DNA from: an uncultured Christensenellaceae bacterium
Lineage (GTDB): Bacteria; Bacillota; Clostridia; Christensenellales; Christensenellaceae
Assembly: GCA_934555865.1 (NCBI GenBank)
Contig: CAKTFI010000015.1
Coordinates: forward strand, 1-25,771
Length of the DNA stretch: 25,771 nucleotides
Reading direction: 5' to 3'
Below the pieces are notes generated by a model. It saw only the letters and a program-made list of their open reading frames with translations, did no database searches and was not told the origin of the DNA. Position numbers and translations under genes: made by a program. Shown here piece by piece: positions 1 to 10,089 of this stretch. The first letter of the stretch is position 1; the number at the start of each line of letters is the position of its first letter.

Positions 1-2439
<2,439 letters not shown>

Positions 2440-2453
2440 TCTTTCTTCCCCCA

Positions 2454-4364
2454 TCAGATATCCAGGCTATCTTTATCGACCATTTTGGAATTTTCCTCAA
2501 TAAAAGCGCGCCGCGGTTCGACATTTTCCCCCATCAGGATATCGAACAGTTCATCCGCCTCCATGGCATTTTCCAAGGTGACCTGCATGAGCGTGCGCTT
2601 TTCGGGATCCATCGTCGTCTCCTTGAGCTGCACCGCGTCCATCTCGCCCAGGCCCTTGTAACGCTGCGTATCAAAGCCAGTGCCGTTTTCCTCCAGGAAT
2701 TTCAGCCGCTCTTCCTCGCTATAGGCATAGAAGATCTTCTGCCCCTTGGACAGACGGTACAGCGGCGGGAGCGCCGCGTATACATGCCCCTGTTCGATGA
2801 TCGGGCGCAGGTAGCGATAAAAGAAAGTGAGCAGCAGGATGCGAATGTGGCTCCCGTCGACATCGGCATCCGTCATGATGATGATCTTGTCATAGCGCAG
2901 CTTGGAAATATCAAATTCCGACCCGATGCCCGTGCCGAACGCCGTGATCATCGCGCGGATCTCGGCATTGCCGAGCGCCTTGTCGTAGCGCGTCTTTTCC
3001 ACATTGAGGATCTTGCCGCGCAGGGGCAGGATCGCCTGCGTTTTGCGGTTGCGGCCGCTCTTGGCGCTGCCGCCTGCGCTATCGCCCTCTACGATGAAGA
3101 TTTCGCGTTCCGATACATCCTTACTCGTGCAGTCGGCGAGCTTGGCCGGCATGGAAAACAGGCCGGACTTTTTGCGGGTCACATCCCGCGCCTTGCGCGC
3201 CGCGTCGCGCGCCGCCCGGGCGAGGATGCACTTTTCCACGATCTTCTTGGCTTCCTTCGGGTTTTCCTCCAGATACTCGCTGAGCTTTTTATACACGATG
3301 TTGTCGGTCAGCGTCCGCATGGAGCTGTTGCCGAGCTTGGTCTTGGTCTGGCCCTCAAACTGCGGTTCGGGCAATTTGACGCTGATAACCGCCACCAAGC
3401 CCTCGCGCACATCGTCGCCCGTCAGGTTTTCATCCTTTTCCTTCAGGAGGTTGTACTTGCGCGCATAGTCGTTGATTGACTTGGTGAGCGCCGAGCGCAG
3501 CCCGGTCTCGTGCGTGCCGCCCTCCACCGTGTTGATGTTGTTCGCAAAGGAAAAGATGGTCGAGTCGTACCGGTCGTTATATTGCAGCGCGACCTCCACG
3601 ATCTCCAGATCCTTTTCGCCGTACATATAGATCGGGTGGTCGAGCAGCGTCGTCTTGCCCTGGTTTAAGTACTCGACAAAGGACACGATGCCGCCTTCAT
3701 AGTGATAGTCGTGCTGCACGACCGGATCCCGGCGCTCATCCGTCAGCGTGATGTGGATGCCGCGGTTTAGGAAGGCCATCTCCCGAAAGCGCACGCGCAG
3801 CACATCGTAGTCGAATTCGACGGATTCGAAGATCTCCGGATCCGGGAAGAATTCGATGGTCGTACCCGTTTCATCTGTCTTGCCAATCTCGTGTACCGGG
3901 CACTGTGGGATCCCACGCGCATATTCCTGCGTCACGATCCGCCCGTCGCGCGCGACCGTCGCGATAAGCCGCGTGGACAGCGCGTTGACAACGGACACGC
4001 CCACACCGTGCAGTCCGCCGGAGACCTTGTATCCGCCGCCGCCGAACTTTCCGCCGGCGTGCAGCATGGAAATGGCCACCTCCAGCGTCGATTTTCCCGT
4101 CTGTTTATTGATGCCCGTGGGGATGCCGCGGCCGTTGTCCCGCACGCGCGCGCTCCCTTCCCGGGTCAGCGTCACTTCGATCTTGTTACAAAAGCCCGCC
4201 ATCGCCTCGTCGATAGAGTTGTCTACGATCTCATAGACCAGATGATGCAGCCCGCGCTTATCCGTCGAGCCGATATACATGCCCGGGCGCTTGCGCACCG
4301 GGTCGAGGCCCTCCAGGATCTGGATCTGGCTTTCATCATAGGTAGACGATGCTCTTTCCGCCAT
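2454..4364 (-). CDS. gyrB: DNA gyrase subunit B
   Basis: This is the ATPase subunit of DNA gyrase, partner of the adjacent gyrA product. The 636-residue length is normal for Gram-positive GyrB. The N-terminal GHKL ATPase domain shows the general base Glu45 in [11 protein letters not shown], Asp76 in RDNGRGIP and the glycine-rich lid [17 protein letters not shown]. The TOPRIM domain shows the metal-binding Glu426 in VEGDSAGG and the acidic triad region DADVDG (499-504). The C-terminal RYKGLGEMD and PRRAFIEEN motifs are present. The ATG at 4364 is preceded by AGGAG at suitable spacing. The gene has its own promoter upstream and lies beyond the recF terminator, so it is probably not part of the dnaA-dnaN-recF transcript. 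Confidence 0.98.
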   Translation of the reverse strand: MAERASSTYDESQIQILEGLDPVRKRPGMYIGSTDKRGLHHLVYEIVDNSIDEAMAGFCNKIEVTLTREGSARVRDNGRGIPTGINKQTGKSTLEVAISMLHAGGKFGGGGYKVSGGLHGVGVSVVNALSTRLIATVARDGRIVTQEYARGIPQCPVHEIGKTDETGTTIEFFPDPEIFESVEFDYDVLRVRFREMAFLNRGIHITLTDERRDPVVQHDYHYEGGIVSFVEYLNQGKTTLLDHPIYMYGEKDLEIVEVALQYNDRYDSTIFSFANNINTVEGGTHETGLRSALTKSINDYARKYNLLKEKDENLTGDDVREGLVAVISVKLPEPQFEGQTKTKLGNSSMRTLTDNIVYKKLSEYLEENPKEAKKIVEKCILARAARDAARKARDVTRKKSGLFSMPAKLADCTSKDVSEREIFIVEGDSAGGSAKSGRNRKTQAILPLRGKILNVEKTRYDKALGNAEIRAMITAFGTGIGSEFDISKLRYDKIIIMTDADVDGSHIRILLLTFFYRYLRPIIEQGHVYAALPPLYRLSKGQKIFYAYSEEERLKFLEENGTGFDTQRYKGLGEMDAVQLKETTMDPEKRTLMQVTLENAMEADELFDILMGENVEPRRAFIEENSKMVDKDSLDI

Positions 4365-4445
4365 AATACGCTCCTATCTTTTCACCTGTTTCCGGCGACA
4401 CCGTGCCGGAAAAAATCTCCATGAAAATTTTCTTCTTTAATATAT

Positions 4446-4474
4446 ATTATACCTCTTTTCGGCCTGCATTAAAA
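4446..4474 (-). promoter_or_regulatory. Predicted gyrBA promoter
   Basis: On the minus strand a perfect -10 hexamer TATAAT (4446-4451) is preceded at 17 bp by a weak -35-like TTTTAA (4469-4474). It lies about 80 bp upstream of gyrB, in an AT-rich spacer just beyond the recF terminator. This is the only good sigma-A-like promoter seen for gyrB-gyrA. Confidence 0.6.
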
Positions 4475-4495
4475 GAATTTTGCCGCGAAATTCAC

Positions 4496-4524
4496 AAAAA
4501 AAACGCCGGATTCCCGGCGTTTTT
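4496..4524 (-). terminator. Intrinsic terminator of the dnaA-dnaN-recF unit
   Basis: Directly after the recF stop the minus strand has an 11-bp stem (AAAAACGCCGG paired with CCGGCGTTTTT) with a 4-nt loop, continuing into a run of eight T. The sequence is symmetrical enough to act on both strands, but only the minus strand has a gene ending here. Confidence 0.88.
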
Positions 4525-4526
4525 CC

Positions 4527-5609
4527 CTATTGACGGCGGACCGTTGCCTCTTCCACAGAAAAATAGGAGGCCCCCGCAAATTCCTTCATTCCCTCCATGT
4601 CCGTACAGGTGATAAACACCTGATTGCCGCTCACAATCTCCATGAGGCTCTCCCGTCGGCGGCGGTCAAGCTCGGAAAACACATCGTCCAAAAGCAGGAC
4701 CGGCGCCTCGCCCATCTGCGCCTGCGCCACCTCGAGCGACGCCAGGCGGATGGCCAGCATGGCGGTGCGCTGTTGCCCCTGCGAGGCATAGATTTTGGAA
4801 TCCCGCCCGTTGATCAGGATTTCCAGGTCCTCCCGGTGCGGACCGGTGAGGCAGACGCCCATCTCCCGCTCCCGCGCGGCGTTCGCCTGCATCTTGGAAA
4901 GTAAGCTCTCTCGCGCGTTTTCCACCTCCGCGCTGCATTTATAGCGGATCTCGATTCCCTCCGATACGCCCTGCAAATTGCGGTAAAACCGCGCGGTGCA
5001 GGCGTTTAGCTGTTCGACAAACGCGGCGCGCTGCGCGATCATGTCCGCGCCATAGGCCGCCATCTGTTCGCCATAGGCCGAAAGCACGCCCGCGTCCGCC
5101 CGCGGGTTTTTTAGGAGCTTGTTCTTGCTCTTGAGCGCCAGGCTGTAGCTCTGCAGGCTGCGGTAATACCCGGGGCTTATTTTGCAGAGCTCCATATCCA
5201 TCATCCGCCGGCGCAGCGAGGGCGATTCCTTGATAATGCGCAGGTCCTCCGGCGCGAACACGATGGAATTGAGCGCGCCCATGAGCTCGGAGATCTTGCG
5301 GACGGGCAGCCCGTTTAGGCGCACGCTCCGCTTGCCCTCGCCCAGGATGCCGATCTCGATCTTCCCCCGGTGGGAATCGGCGGCATACTGCGCAAAAATG
5401 CCGGCAAACGCCTGCCCGTCGCGGATCAGCTTGGCATCCGGCGCGCCGCGGAAGGACCGGGCGCAGGACAGGTAATTGACCGCCTCCAAGAGGTTGGTCT
5501 TGCCCATGGCGTTGCGCCCGGCAAACACATTGATCCCGGGGTTCAGGTCCTCGAGCGTCAGCGCCTCGAAATTCCGAAAATCCCGCAGCGCCAGTTTTGT
5601 GATGTGCAT
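4527..5609 (-). CDS. recF: DNA replication and repair protein RecF
   Basis: RecF is an SMC-like ATPase that helps RecO and RecR load RecA at single-strand gaps and stalled forks. The 360 residues match the family. Walker A is GRNAMGKT (31-38); family members often have NG where this protein has NA, but the general GxxxxGKT pattern is kept. The signature region YASQGQQRT and Walker B VLLLDDVFSELD lie in the C-terminal third, in the usual order. The ATG at 5609 lies 21 bp after the dnaN stop, and a purine-rich GGAG sits somewhat far upstream, suggesting translation coupled to dnaN. In many Firmicutes a small S4-domain gene (yaaA) lies between dnaN and recF; none fits here. Confidence 0.96.
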   Translation of the reverse strand: MHITKLALRDFRNFEALTLEDLNPGINVFAGRNAMGKTNLLEAVNYLSCARSFRGAPDAKLIRDGQAFAGIFAQYAADSHRGKIEIGILGEGKRSVRLNGLPVRKISELMGALNSIVFAPEDLRIIKESPSLRRRMMDMELCKISPGYYRSLQSYSLALKSKNKLLKNPRADAGVLSAYGEQMAAYGADMIAQRAAFVEQLNACTARFYRNLQGVSEGIEIRYKCSAEVENARESLLSKMQANAAREREMGVCLTGPHREDLEILINGRDSKIYASQGQQRTAMLAIRLASLEVAQAQMGEAPVLLLDDVFSELDRRRRESLMEIVSGNQVFITCTDMEGMKEFAGASYFSVEEATVRRQ

Positions 5610-5630
5610 CGGCTGTGCGCCCCGCTCCGC

Positions 5631-6740
5631 TTATTCCGCGATGTTGACCGGCACGACCAGGTACAGGAAGGCGTCTCCCTCCACCGGGCGGATGACACAG
5701 GCCTGCAGGCGGCCGGTGAATTCCAGATACACCTCTTCCTCGTCGATCACCTTGAATACATCGAGCAGGTATTTTGCATTGAATGCAATTTTCAAAAACT
5801 CGCCCTGCATCTCTGCCGGGACGCGGTCCTGCGCCGTGCCGTATTCCGAGACCGACTGCATGTCGATGCAGGCGTCCTCGATGGACATGCGGATGAGGTT
5901 GGAGCTGTCCTCCCGGGCGAGCACCATCATGAGCTCCAGGCTGCGCTCGAACAGCCCAGCGTTGATGCGTACCCGCGTCTTGTACTGCGCCGGGATGATC
6001 GCCTGATAGTTGATGTATTCGCCGTCCAGCAGGCGCGTGAAGATCTCGACATTGCCGCTCTTCAAAAAGCAGGCCTGTTCGCCAAAGCGCAGGCAGACCT
6101 CCTCCTCGCCGTCGCCCAGGATGCGGGAGGCCTCCTTGAGCATTTTTGCCGGGATGATCGCCTTCAGCTTGCTCTTTGAGGCGACTTTTGCCGTCTTTTT
6201 CGCCATGCGGATGCCGTCGATCGCCACGACGGACAGCGTCTCCTCCTGCGGGTCGGTCTCAAAAAGCAGCCCGGTGAAGATCGGCCGGTCCTCGCCGACA
6301 TAGGCGGAAAAGGCGGTCTTTTCGATCATTTCCTTGAAAAGCGGCCGCGCAAGCGTCACCTCATGGTCGGCCTCTCCCTCATAGACGGGGAAGGGCGGGA
6401 ACTGCTGCGCATCCATCTCCGAAAGCATCGCGCTGGAGTTGGCGCCCTGGATCTGGATCGCTGCCTCCTTGCGCGCAAAGCGGATCTCGCCCGCGGGGAA
6501 TTTGTTGATGATGTCATACAGCACGCGCGCGGGGATTGCGGTCTCTCCTGTCTCCTCGATCTCGGCATATACGCTCGTCTTGATCGCCGTCGTCATGTCA
6601 AAGGCGTCGAGAACAAGCGACTGTTCCTCCGTCTTGATATGGATGCATTCCAGAATGGATTTTTGGTATTTGCCATACGCGGCGCGCATGACGATGTTGA
6701 GCCCCTTGATGAGTTCTTCTTTGTTGCAGGTAAACTTCAT
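5631..6740 (-). CDS. dnaN: DNA polymerase III beta subunit (sliding clamp)
   Basis: The sliding clamp encircles DNA and tethers DNA polymerase III and many repair proteins. The 369-residue product begins MKFTCNKEELIKGL and ends FLYLVVPVNIAE, typical beta-clamp ends, with the three-fold repeated clamp architecture expected from its length. The same frame stays open upstream to about 7022, but the ATG at 6740 is chosen because the family starts there and AAAAGGAG precedes it by a normal distance. The upstream extension covers origin sequence and has no clamp-like features. The gene follows dnaA on the same strand after a 318-bp spacer that holds DnaA boxes, and leads into recF. Confidence 0.97.
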   Translation of the reverse strand: MKFTCNKEELIKGLNIVMRAAYGKYQKSILECIHIKTEEQSLVLDAFDMTTAIKTSVYAEIEETGETAIPARVLYDIINKFPAGEIRFARKEAAIQIQGANSSAMLSEMDAQQFPPFPVYEGEADHEVTLARPLFKEMIEKTAFSAYVGEDRPIFTGLLFETDPQEETLSVVAIDGIRMAKKTAKVASKSKLKAIIPAKMLKEASRILGDGEEEVCLRFGEQACFLKSGNVEIFTRLLDGEYINYQAIIPAQYKTRVRINAGLFERSLELMMVLAREDSSNLIRMSIEDACIDMQSVSEYGTAQDRVPAEMQGEFLKIAFNAKYLLDVFKVIDEEEVYLEFTGRLQACVIRPVEGDAFLYLVVPVNIAE

Positions 6741-6822
6741 AAAATGCCGACTCCTTTTTTCAAGAATGAGAAAAATTACTAATTCGTAGTGATAGTCGTA
6801 GTGGTGTGGATGGTGTGGATAA
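6741..6822. other. Candidate origin unwinding element (DnaA boxes, DnaA-trio-like tract, AT-rich DNA) upstream of dnaN
   Basis: A perfect box TGTGGATAA (6814-6822) abuts a degenerate box TGTGGATGG (6805-6813). Moving toward dnaN, a tract with three-base period follows (6786-6804) in which TAG occurs three times, alternating with TCG, TGA and TGG, and then AT-rich DNA up to the dnaN start. The order box, trio tract, AT-rich unwinding region, dnaN matches the basal unwinding system described for Bacillus subtilis. The assignment rests on that resemblance. Confidence 0.6.
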
Positions 6823-7034
6823 CTCCCTTTTTCCGCGCGGCAAAGGCAAAAATGCCGGTTCGATTTTGTGAAAATGCCGTGGAAAGCGTTTGCATGCCTT
6901 GTGCATTTCCGGGCGGGTATTGTACAATTCTCGCCCTCCCTTGGCTGTGCGCGCCGCCGGGAGCGGGGGAGGGGGTGCCCAAACGGGCCCAACGATCCAC
7001 AGGCTGTCGACGGGGCGTGCACAGGAATTGCACA
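6823..7034. other. dnaA-dnaN spacer, middle part, no gene
   Basis: This part of the spacer has no convincing coding frame. A minus-strand TACAAT (6919-6924) could be a -10 for dnaN, but no -35 lies at the right distance. The rest is GC-rich sequence separating the unwinding-type element next to dnaN from the palindromic DnaA-box pair at the end of dnaA. Confidence 0.5.
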
Positions 7035-7060
7035 AAGTTATCCACAATTGTGGATAACTT
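7035..7060. repeat. Perfect 26-bp palindrome with two inverted DnaA boxes, overlapping the dnaA stop
   Basis: The half-site is AAGTTATCCACAA, giving boxes TTATCCACA (7038-7046) and TGTGGATAA (7049-7057) separated by 2 bp. The palindrome reaches into the dnaA stop codon (TAA complement at 7059-7061). With the preceding TTGCACAAAG it is a third, 2-bp-shorter copy of the unit duplicated upstream of dnaA at 8674 and 8950. Confidence 0.9.
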
Positions 7061-8432
7061 ACTCGCGGATCTTCTGCGTGATCTCGGCGAGGATGGACTG
7101 CAGGTCCGGGTCTTTTTCGAGGTCCTCGGAGATCTTTTTATAGGCGTGGATGACCGTCGTGTGGTTGGTGAGCCCCACGCACTCGCCGATCTTTTGGTTG
7201 GTGAGGTCGGTGAGCTTCTTTAAGAGGTACATGGCAATCTGCCGGGGATAGGCGATGTTGCGGCTCTTGGTCCGGCTCAGGATCTCCTCCTCCGTGATGT
7301 CATAATACTCGCACACCTGCCGGATGACGGTCTTGGGTGTGATGACCTTGGACGCCGGCGAGGTAAAGAAGGTGCCGAGCGCGCCGATCGCGACATTGAG
7401 CGTGATGGCATGCAGGCTGCTGTCCAGCTGTGCGCTGGCGATGACCCGCTTGAGGGCGCCCTCCAGGTCCCGGATGTTGGAATCCTCCTTGGAGGCGATG
7501 TAGGTGAAGACCTCGTCCTCGATGTCCAGCGTGCAGCGGGTGAGTTCCTTAATATAGGGGGCCTTTTTCTTTAGGATGGCGACGCGCGTCTCGTAATCCG
7601 GCAGGCCGATGTCCGTCGTGAGCCCCCACTTAAAGCGGGAGAGCAGGCGCTCTTCGAGCCGCGGGATCTCCTCCGGGGGCTTATCCGAGGACAGGATGAT
7701 CTGCTTATTGGCTTCGCGCAGCGTGTTGAAGGTGTGGAACAGCTCCTCCTGCGTCTCGCGGGCGCGGGAGATGAATTGAATATCGTCGATGAGCAGCGCG
7801 TCGACCTTGCGGAACTTGTTGCGGAAGGCCTCGGAGGTGTGCTTCTGGATGGATTCGATGAATTCGTTCGTGAACGCCTCGGTCGTGATATAGATGATGC
7901 GGGCGGCGGGATTTCGTTCGAGGATCCGGTTGCCGATCGCGTGCATCAGGTGCGTTTTGCCAAGGCCGCTCCCGCCGTAGATGAACAGCGGGTTATAGGC
8001 GATGCCCGGGTTGTTGGCGACGGCGAGCGAAGCGGCGTGCGCCAGGTTGTTCGTCTTGCCGACGACAAAGGTATCAAAGGTATAGTTCGGGTTGAGCGCG
8101 ATGTCGCCGAGGGAACGGGGCGCGGCCGGGCGGTCGAGCAGGTATTGGTCCAGCTCGGCCGGCGTCAAAAAGACGAGCTCGATGGCGCGGTCCTGCCCGT
8201 GCATCTCCTGATAGGCTTCCTTCATTTTCTGGAAGATCAGCGGGGAAAAGCGCTCCTCCACCTGTTCGCGGGCCAGGTCGCTCGATACTTTGAAGATATA
8301 TTTTCCGTTTTCCTCAAACGCGGGAGAAAGAGATTTGATATACATCTCATAGGCGATGGCATTGTGATTCGCCTGATAATACGATTCCAGTTTTTTGAGA
8401 ACGGATTCCCAGAGAGTGGCAAACGAATTCAT
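7059..8432 (-). CDS. dnaA: Chromosomal replication initiator DnaA
   Basis: DnaA is the AAA+ initiator that binds DnaA boxes, melts the origin and directs helicase loading. The 457-residue protein has an N-terminal interaction domain starting MNSFATLWESVLKKLE, a short linker, an AAA+ core with Walker A GGSGLGKTH and Walker B LLIDDIQF, and a C-terminal helix-turn-helix domain. The open frame extends upstream, but the ATG at 8432 has GAGGAG at good spacing and fits the family. One oddity: the DNA-binding signature reads GLTNHTTVIHAYKKI, with Thr422-Asn423 where the usual motif has Arg-Asp (GGRDHTTV). The histidine and both threonines are kept. Boxes of consensus sequence lie on both sides of the gene, so autoregulation is likely. 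Confidence 0.98.
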   Translation of the reverse strand: MNSFATLWESVLKKLESYYQANHNAIAYEMYIKSLSPAFEENGKYIFKVSSDLAREQVEERFSPLIFQKMKEAYQEMHGQDRAIELVFLTPAELDQYLLDRPAAPRSLGDIALNPNYTFDTFVVGKTNNLAHAASLAVANNPGIAYNPLFIYGGSGLGKTHLMHAIGNRILERNPAARIIYITTEAFTNEFIESIQKHTSEAFRNKFRKVDALLIDDIQFISRARETQEELFHTFNTLREANKQIILSSDKPPEEIPRLEERLLSRFKWGLTTDIGLPDYETRVAILKKKAPYIKELTRCTLDIEDEVFTYIASKEDSNIRDLEGALKRVIASAQLDSSLHAITLNVAIGALGTFFTSPASKVITPKTVIRQVCEYYDITEEEILSRTKSRNIAYPRQIAMYLLKKLTDLTNQKIGECVGLTNHTTVIHAYKKISEDLEKDPDLQSILAEITQKIRE

Positions 8433-8494
8433 AAAATTTCTCCTCACAAGTAAAGAAAGCTCCCGCATACCCATAGACAGAGGGGGGGATATTT

Positions 8495-8522
8495 ATTATA
8501 TCATAAACAATAAGGGGCTCAA
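8495..8522 (-). promoter_or_regulatory. Predicted dnaA promoter
   Basis: On the minus strand TATAAT (8495-8500) lies 16 bp downstream of TTGAGC (8517-8522), giving a leader of roughly 55 nt before the dnaA ATG. The nearest DnaA box is about 65 bp upstream of the -35, so repression by DnaA-ATP is plausible but not shown. Confidence 0.65.
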
Positions 8523-8586
8523 AGCGATAGAATCGAATATTTGAAAAGATTGTGAAAAAAGCGGATATGCACCGGATATGGACAGG

Positions 8587-8990
8587 TTATCCACAAGTAA
8601 GCGAAAGTTATCCACAGTTTGTGGATAACTTTCGGGCGGGAAAAGCGGGATTTTGGGGAATATGGCGATAAAGTATCCACATTTGCACTCAGAGTTATCC
8701 ACAATTGTGGATAACTTGCAAAAAAGCATCCACTGAACGGGCGGCAAAAACGGGGAGGCGAATTTTATCAAAAAAACCGGGAATTTTGTGCGGATATTGG
8801 ACGGGACGACGCAGGGCGCGAAGGCGGGGCGAGCGGGCAGGGACGCGGCGCTTTTCGGGGCGGGTTATCCACAAATCCACAAAGCCTATCCACACCTTGT
8901 GGATAACGCCCGTTTGGCCAGCGCGCGAAAAGGCCGGTAATATTGGGAATATCCACATTTGCACTCAAAGTTATCCACAATTGTGGATAA
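8587..8990. other. oriC: oriC DnaA-box cluster between dnaA and rpmH
   Basis: Nine perfect boxes are visible: TTATCCACA at 8587, 8608, 8695, 8865 and 8971, and the complement TGTGGATAA at 8620, 8706, 8898 and 8982. Three more differ only in the first base (8673, 8886, 8949). Most perfect boxes occur as inverted pairs with 2-bp or 3-bp spacing. The remaining dnaA-rpmH DNA (8433-9262) has open frames in several phases but none resembling a gene. An A-rich patch (8743-8787) lies between the two halves of the cluster. With divergent gene direction on either side, this is the upstream half of a bipartite origin. Confidence 0.93.
8674..8716 (+). repeat. oriC direct repeat, copy 1
   Basis: This 43-bp unit begins TATCCACATTTGCACTC and ends in a palindromic DnaA-box pair. 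It matches copy 2 at 8950-8992 at 42 of 43 positions (G at 8692 against A at 8968). It contains two perfect boxes and part of a one-mismatch box. Confidence 0.9.
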
Positions 8991-8992
8991 CT
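8950..8992 (+). repeat. oriC direct repeat, copy 2
   Basis: Second copy of the 43-bp unit, in the same orientation and 276 bp from copy 1. A shortened relative lacking TC after TTGCAC lies on the other side of dnaA at 7028-7060. Confidence 0.9.
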
Positions 8993-9089
8993 GCCTGTCC
9001 TTTTTCCACAAAATGCGCGGCGACGGGCGGGGAAGAAAAGGCCGGGCGGCGGGCGCGGCAAAGTTTTTTTGGCACCGGGGACAAGGGCA

Positions 9090-9117
9090 TTGAAAATTTG
9101 CAAAAAGCAAGTATAAT
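9090..9117 (+). promoter_or_regulatory. Predicted upstream rpmH promoter
   Basis: TTGAAA (9090-9095) and TATAAT (9112-9117) are separated by 16 bp. It is the first of two tandem sigma-A-like promoters for the rpmH operon and lies about 100 bp beyond the last DnaA box. Confidence 0.65.
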
Positions 9118-9150
9118 ATATTGGTGATTCTGCAAATGGGCGATTTTTTG

Positions 9151-9179
9151 TTGACAGCCATGCGGTTTTTCTATACAAT
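9151..9179 (+). promoter_or_regulatory. Predicted main rpmH promoter
   Basis: A consensus -35 TTGACA (9151-9156), a 17-bp spacer and the -10 TACAAT (9174-9179) make this one of the best promoters in the window. The leader of about 75 nt could form a small hairpin from AAAGTG (9202-9207) and CACTTT (9215-9220). Confidence 0.8.
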
Positions 9180-9262
9180 AGAATCGTCTTTTTATCGAAA
9201 AAAAGTGGCTCACGCACTTTGGAGAAGAAACAACGAATTATAGATTTGCGAGGTAATGGATC

Positions 9263-9397
9263 ATGAAGAGAACTTTCCAACCCAAAAAGCGGCACCGCAG
9301 CAAGGTGCATGGTTTTCGTAAGCGGATGGCTACGCTGAACGGCCGCAAGGTCTTGAAGCGCCGCCGCAACAAGGGCAGAAAAAAACTCACAGCTTAG
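9263..9397 (+). CDS. rpmH: Large ribosomal subunit protein bL34
   Basis: The 44-residue, strongly basic product begins [20 protein letters not shown] and ends in a run of arginine and lysine followed by LTA, which is bL34 almost along its whole length. It is a structural protein of the 50S subunit that binds 23S rRNA. The start follows a GAGG ribosome site; an earlier ATG at 9256 is out of frame. It is the first gene right of the origin and opens the conserved rpmH-rnpA-yidD-yidC-jag operon. Two strong tandem promoters fit its high expression. Confidence 0.98.
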   Translation: MKRTFQPKKRHRSKVHGFRKRMATLNGRKVLKRRRNKGRKKLTA

Positions 9398-9405
9398 TAG
9401 CGTGC

Positions 9406-9436
9406 AGGGCTGTATCGGCAACAATGGTACAGCCCT
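9406..9436 (+). other. Hairpin between rpmH and rnpA
   Basis: AGGGCTGTA (9406-9414) pairs perfectly with TACAGCCCT (9428-9436) across a 13-nt loop. The following ATAATTTTA is not a strong U-tract, so partial termination or mRNA processing that lowers rnpA relative to rpmH is more likely than full termination. Confidence 0.55.
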
Positions 9437-9479
9437 ATAATTTTAGCATGAAAAATAGGGCGGAATAGGAGCGGGCGTT

Positions 9480-9863
9480 GTGGAAAAGAAGAAAAACAAG
9501 CTCGTGACGCTGAAGAAGAATAAGGAATTTACCTTCGTATATCACCGGGGCAAGTCCTGCGCCACAAGGCGCATGGTGCTTGTGTATTTCAAAAACAAAT
9601 ACGGCGGATTGCGCAGCGGCTTTTCAGTAAGCAAGAAAGTGGGCGGCGCGGTTGTGCGCAACAAGGTGCGGCGCCGCATGAAGGAATGCATGCGCGAGAT
9701 CTTGAAAACGCATCCGGATACATCGCATGCCAGCCTGGTCTTTGTGGCGCGGGAAACACTTAGCGACGCCTCCTATGCAGAGCTGTCGCGGGACATGCGC
9801 TATCTTTTGAAAAAAGCGGGGCTGCTCGCCGAACAGCCGAAAAAGGACGGCGCGGCACATTGA
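9480..9863 (+). CDS. rnpA: Ribonuclease P protein component
   Basis: RnpA binds the catalytic RNase P RNA and aids removal of 5' leaders from pre-tRNA. The 127-residue product is basic and carries the family signature [10 protein letters not shown] (around residues 60-70), preceded by the [14 protein letters not shown] segment. Length is at the upper side of normal because of a short lysine-rich N-terminus. Translation appears to start at GTG (9480), with TAGGAG upstream at good spacing. The stop TGA overlaps the first codon of yidD. The RNase P RNA gene itself is not in this window. Confidence 0.96.
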   Translation: MEKKKNKLVTLKKNKEFTFVYHRGKSCATRRMVLVYFKNKYGGLRSGFSVSKKVGGAVVRNKVRRRMKECMREILKTHPDTSHASLVFVARETLSDASYAELSRDMRYLLKKAGLLAEQPKKDGAAH

Positions 9864-10069
9864 AGCGCGTTTTGCTGTGGCTGATTCGTGCCTATCAGCG
9901 GGGGATTTCCCCCTATTTTCCAGCGACCTGCCGCTTTACGCCGACCTGTTCGCAATACGCCTATGAGGCGGTCGCAAAATACGGCGCCCTGAAGGGCGGC
10001 TGGCTGGCGTTTCGGCGCATCCTGCGCTGTCACCCCTTTTGCAAAGGCGGGTATGACCCGGTTCCCTGA
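9860..10069 (+). CDS. yidD: Membrane protein insertion efficiency factor YidD
   Basis: YidD is a small, positively charged, membrane-associated protein thought to assist insertion of inner-membrane proteins together with YidC. The 69 residues show the family pattern: an N-terminal amphipathic segment ([17 protein letters not shown]), then [26 protein letters not shown] and GGYDPVP at the end. The only sensible start is TTG at 9860, overlapping the rnpA stop as TTGA, with AAGGA about 12 bp upstream. This suggests coupled translation. It sits between rnpA and yidC as in most bacteria. Confidence 0.95.
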   Translation: MKRVLLWLIRAYQRGISPYFPATCRFTPTCSQYAYEAVAKYGALKGGWLAFRRILRCHPFCKGGYDPVP

Positions 10070-10089
10070 GCGGAGCCATTGGAGGGACT

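Noticed and set aside
6741..7022. Upstream extension of the dnaN frame
   Set aside because: It covers DnaA boxes and origin DNA, and the ribosome site and family N-terminus both place the start at 6740.
8496..9424. Several minus- and plus-strand frames in the dnaA-rpmH spacer
   Set aside because: They read through the DnaA boxes and, in one case, antisense through rpmH; repeated box translations explain their apparent similarity.
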